DNA from: SZUA-430 sp964547645
Lineage (GTDB): Bacteria > Pseudomonadota > Alphaproteobacteria > Micropepsales > Micropepsaceae
Assembly (NCBI GenBank): GCA_964547645.1
Contig: CAZJOM010000011.1
Location: 1 to 64,000, forward strand
Direction: 5' to 3'
DNA: 64,000 bases
How positions within the stretch are numbered: position 1 is the first letter of the stretch; each line of letters starts with the position of its first letter. Below, piece by piece: positions 63,325-64,000 of the stretch. The position numbers and the translations under genes were made by a program. The notes below the pieces were generated by a model. The model did no database searches. It was not told where the DNA came from and saw only the letters and a program-made list of their open reading frames with translations.

Positions 63325-64000
63325 CGTCTCCGCCGCCCGCGCCCGCTCGATCCCAAGTTGCCGCTCGCGCCAAGCAATGAAAAGCCCGGACCCGATCACG
63401 ATCACCGCCCCGGCATAGACCGCCGGCGCCGGCAACTCGCTGAAGAAGAGCCATCCCAGCAGGATCGCCCAAATCATCGCCGCGTAGTCGAAATTCGCAA
63501 GCGTCGAGGCTTCCGCGAAGCGGTACGAATTCGTCATCAAGAGCTGCCCGACCCCGCCCAATATGCCCAGCGTGACGAGCAGCACCAGCTCGCCGCCGGA
63601 CGGCGTCACCCATGCGAAAGGCAACGTGCACGCACTCACCAAGGTGCACGCCAGCTGAAAATAGAAAGCGATCACCAGCGCCGGCTCGCTCCCCGACATC
63701 AGCCGGATGAAAATCATTGTGAACGCCACCAAAAGCGCGTTGGCAAAGGCGAGCATCACGCCGGTCGATGCGCCTGCCTCGGAGAACCCTTGGCCCAGAT
63801 GCGGTGAGACCATGATCAGCACGCCGACGAAACCCGCGCCAACCGCGCTCCACCGATAGAGCCGTATCGTCTCGCCCAATATGAACGCGGCGAGCACCAC
63901 CACGATCAGAGGCGACGCGAAGCTGATCGCTGTCACGTCCGCGACCGGCAAATACTTGAGCGATGCGAAGTACGTAAACATGGCGAGCACACCGCTCGTC
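63319..64000 (-). CDS. EamA/DMT-family transporter, N-terminus outside the window
   Basis: At least 223 residues, open to the right edge. About eight of the expected ten transmembrane helices are present. The EamA repeat features are FASPLIVVVLAAFILGETI and, in the second half, NFDYAAMIWAILLGWLFFSE. These drug/metabolite transporters export amino acids or small metabolites. It converges on the GNAT gene, overlapping by 6 nt, and is not in the same operon. Confidence 0.9.
   Translation of the reverse strand, partial: TSGVLAMFTYFASLKYLPVADVTAISFASPLIVVVLAAFILGETIRLYRWSAVGAGFVGVLIMVSPHLGQGFSEAGASTGVMLAFANALLVAFTMIFIRLMSGSEPALVIAFYFQLACTLVSACTLPFAWVTPSGGELVLLVTLGILGGVGQLLMTNSYRFAEASTLANFDYAAMIWAILLGWLFFSELPAPAVYAGAVIVIGSGLFIAWRERQLGIERARAAETL

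Overview
The window is a GC-rich, densely coded stretch of an alphaproteobacterial chromosome. The assignment rests on gene content and order. The minus-strand run nfu / tsaB-rimI-fur / plsC / miaB-phoH-ybeY-corC-lnt / XRE regulator / metK-trmB / rimP-nusA-ylxR-infB, with rbfA-truB-rpsO-pnp further on, is the usual alphaproteobacterial arrangement. A PhaA/PhaB/PhaR polyhydroxyalkanoate set, DUF4908-like and LAB_N proteins and a Fur/Mur-type regulator fit the same class. I cannot fix the order or family from sequence alone. There are no rRNA or tRNA genes, insertion sequences, prophage modules or CRISPR arrays that I can see.

Layout. 1-16.4 kb: translation and transcription core (pnp, rpsO, truB, rbfA, infB, ylxR, nusA, rimP, trmB, metK). 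It is split between infB and rbfA by a TPR-sulfotransferase and a divergent pair of citrate synthase-type genes. One of these is interrupted by a 100-N scaffold gap whose 55-bp flanks are identical, so it is an assembly artefact. 16.7-25.9 kb: envelope and RNA maturation genes (lnt, corC, ybeY, phoH, miaB, plsC), fur, rimI, tsaB, a nitroreductase and nfu. 26-31.6 kb: class III cyclase, universal stress protein, trpS, glnD. 31.7-37 kb: accessory region with a small Cys/His/Gly-rich protein behind a strong promoter; a same-strand set of AraC regulator, 44-residue metallothionein-like peptide, membrane-DUF3703 fusion and MDR oxidoreductase; a GFA-family gene broken by one amber codon; and a Deg-type protease. 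37-44.6 kb: mutS, malic enzyme, glyoxalase II, DUF985 cupin, DUF4908-like protein. 44.9-47.8 kb: phaB-phaA facing phaR. 47.8-55.5 kb: mostly single enzymes and conserved hypotheticals (pentapeptide repeat, VOC, MOSC, DUF983, EAL protein, enoyl-CoA hydratase, Rieske oxygenase) and a 52-residue small membrane protein whose ribosome-binding site lies inside a stem. 55.5-60 kb: lipid/glycan modification genes (LAB_N, GT2, ArnT-like, GT39). 60.3-63.3 kb: a three-gene cassette of a lysine 2,3-aminomutase-type radical SAM enzyme, a D-Ala-D-Ala-ligase-like ATP-grasp enzyme and a GNAT acetyltransferase. It is followed by a convergent EamA transporter that runs off the window.

The best candidates for undescribed biology are the KamA/ATP-grasp/GNAT cassette, which I infer to make a beta-lysine-derived amide, and the metallothionein-like peptide with its membrane-DUF3703 partner. 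Several cis-elements also deserve a look: the stem covering the small-ORF ribosome-binding site, the terminator immediately before metK, and operator-like palindromes at 32.1, 34.2, 44.7 and 47.06 kb.
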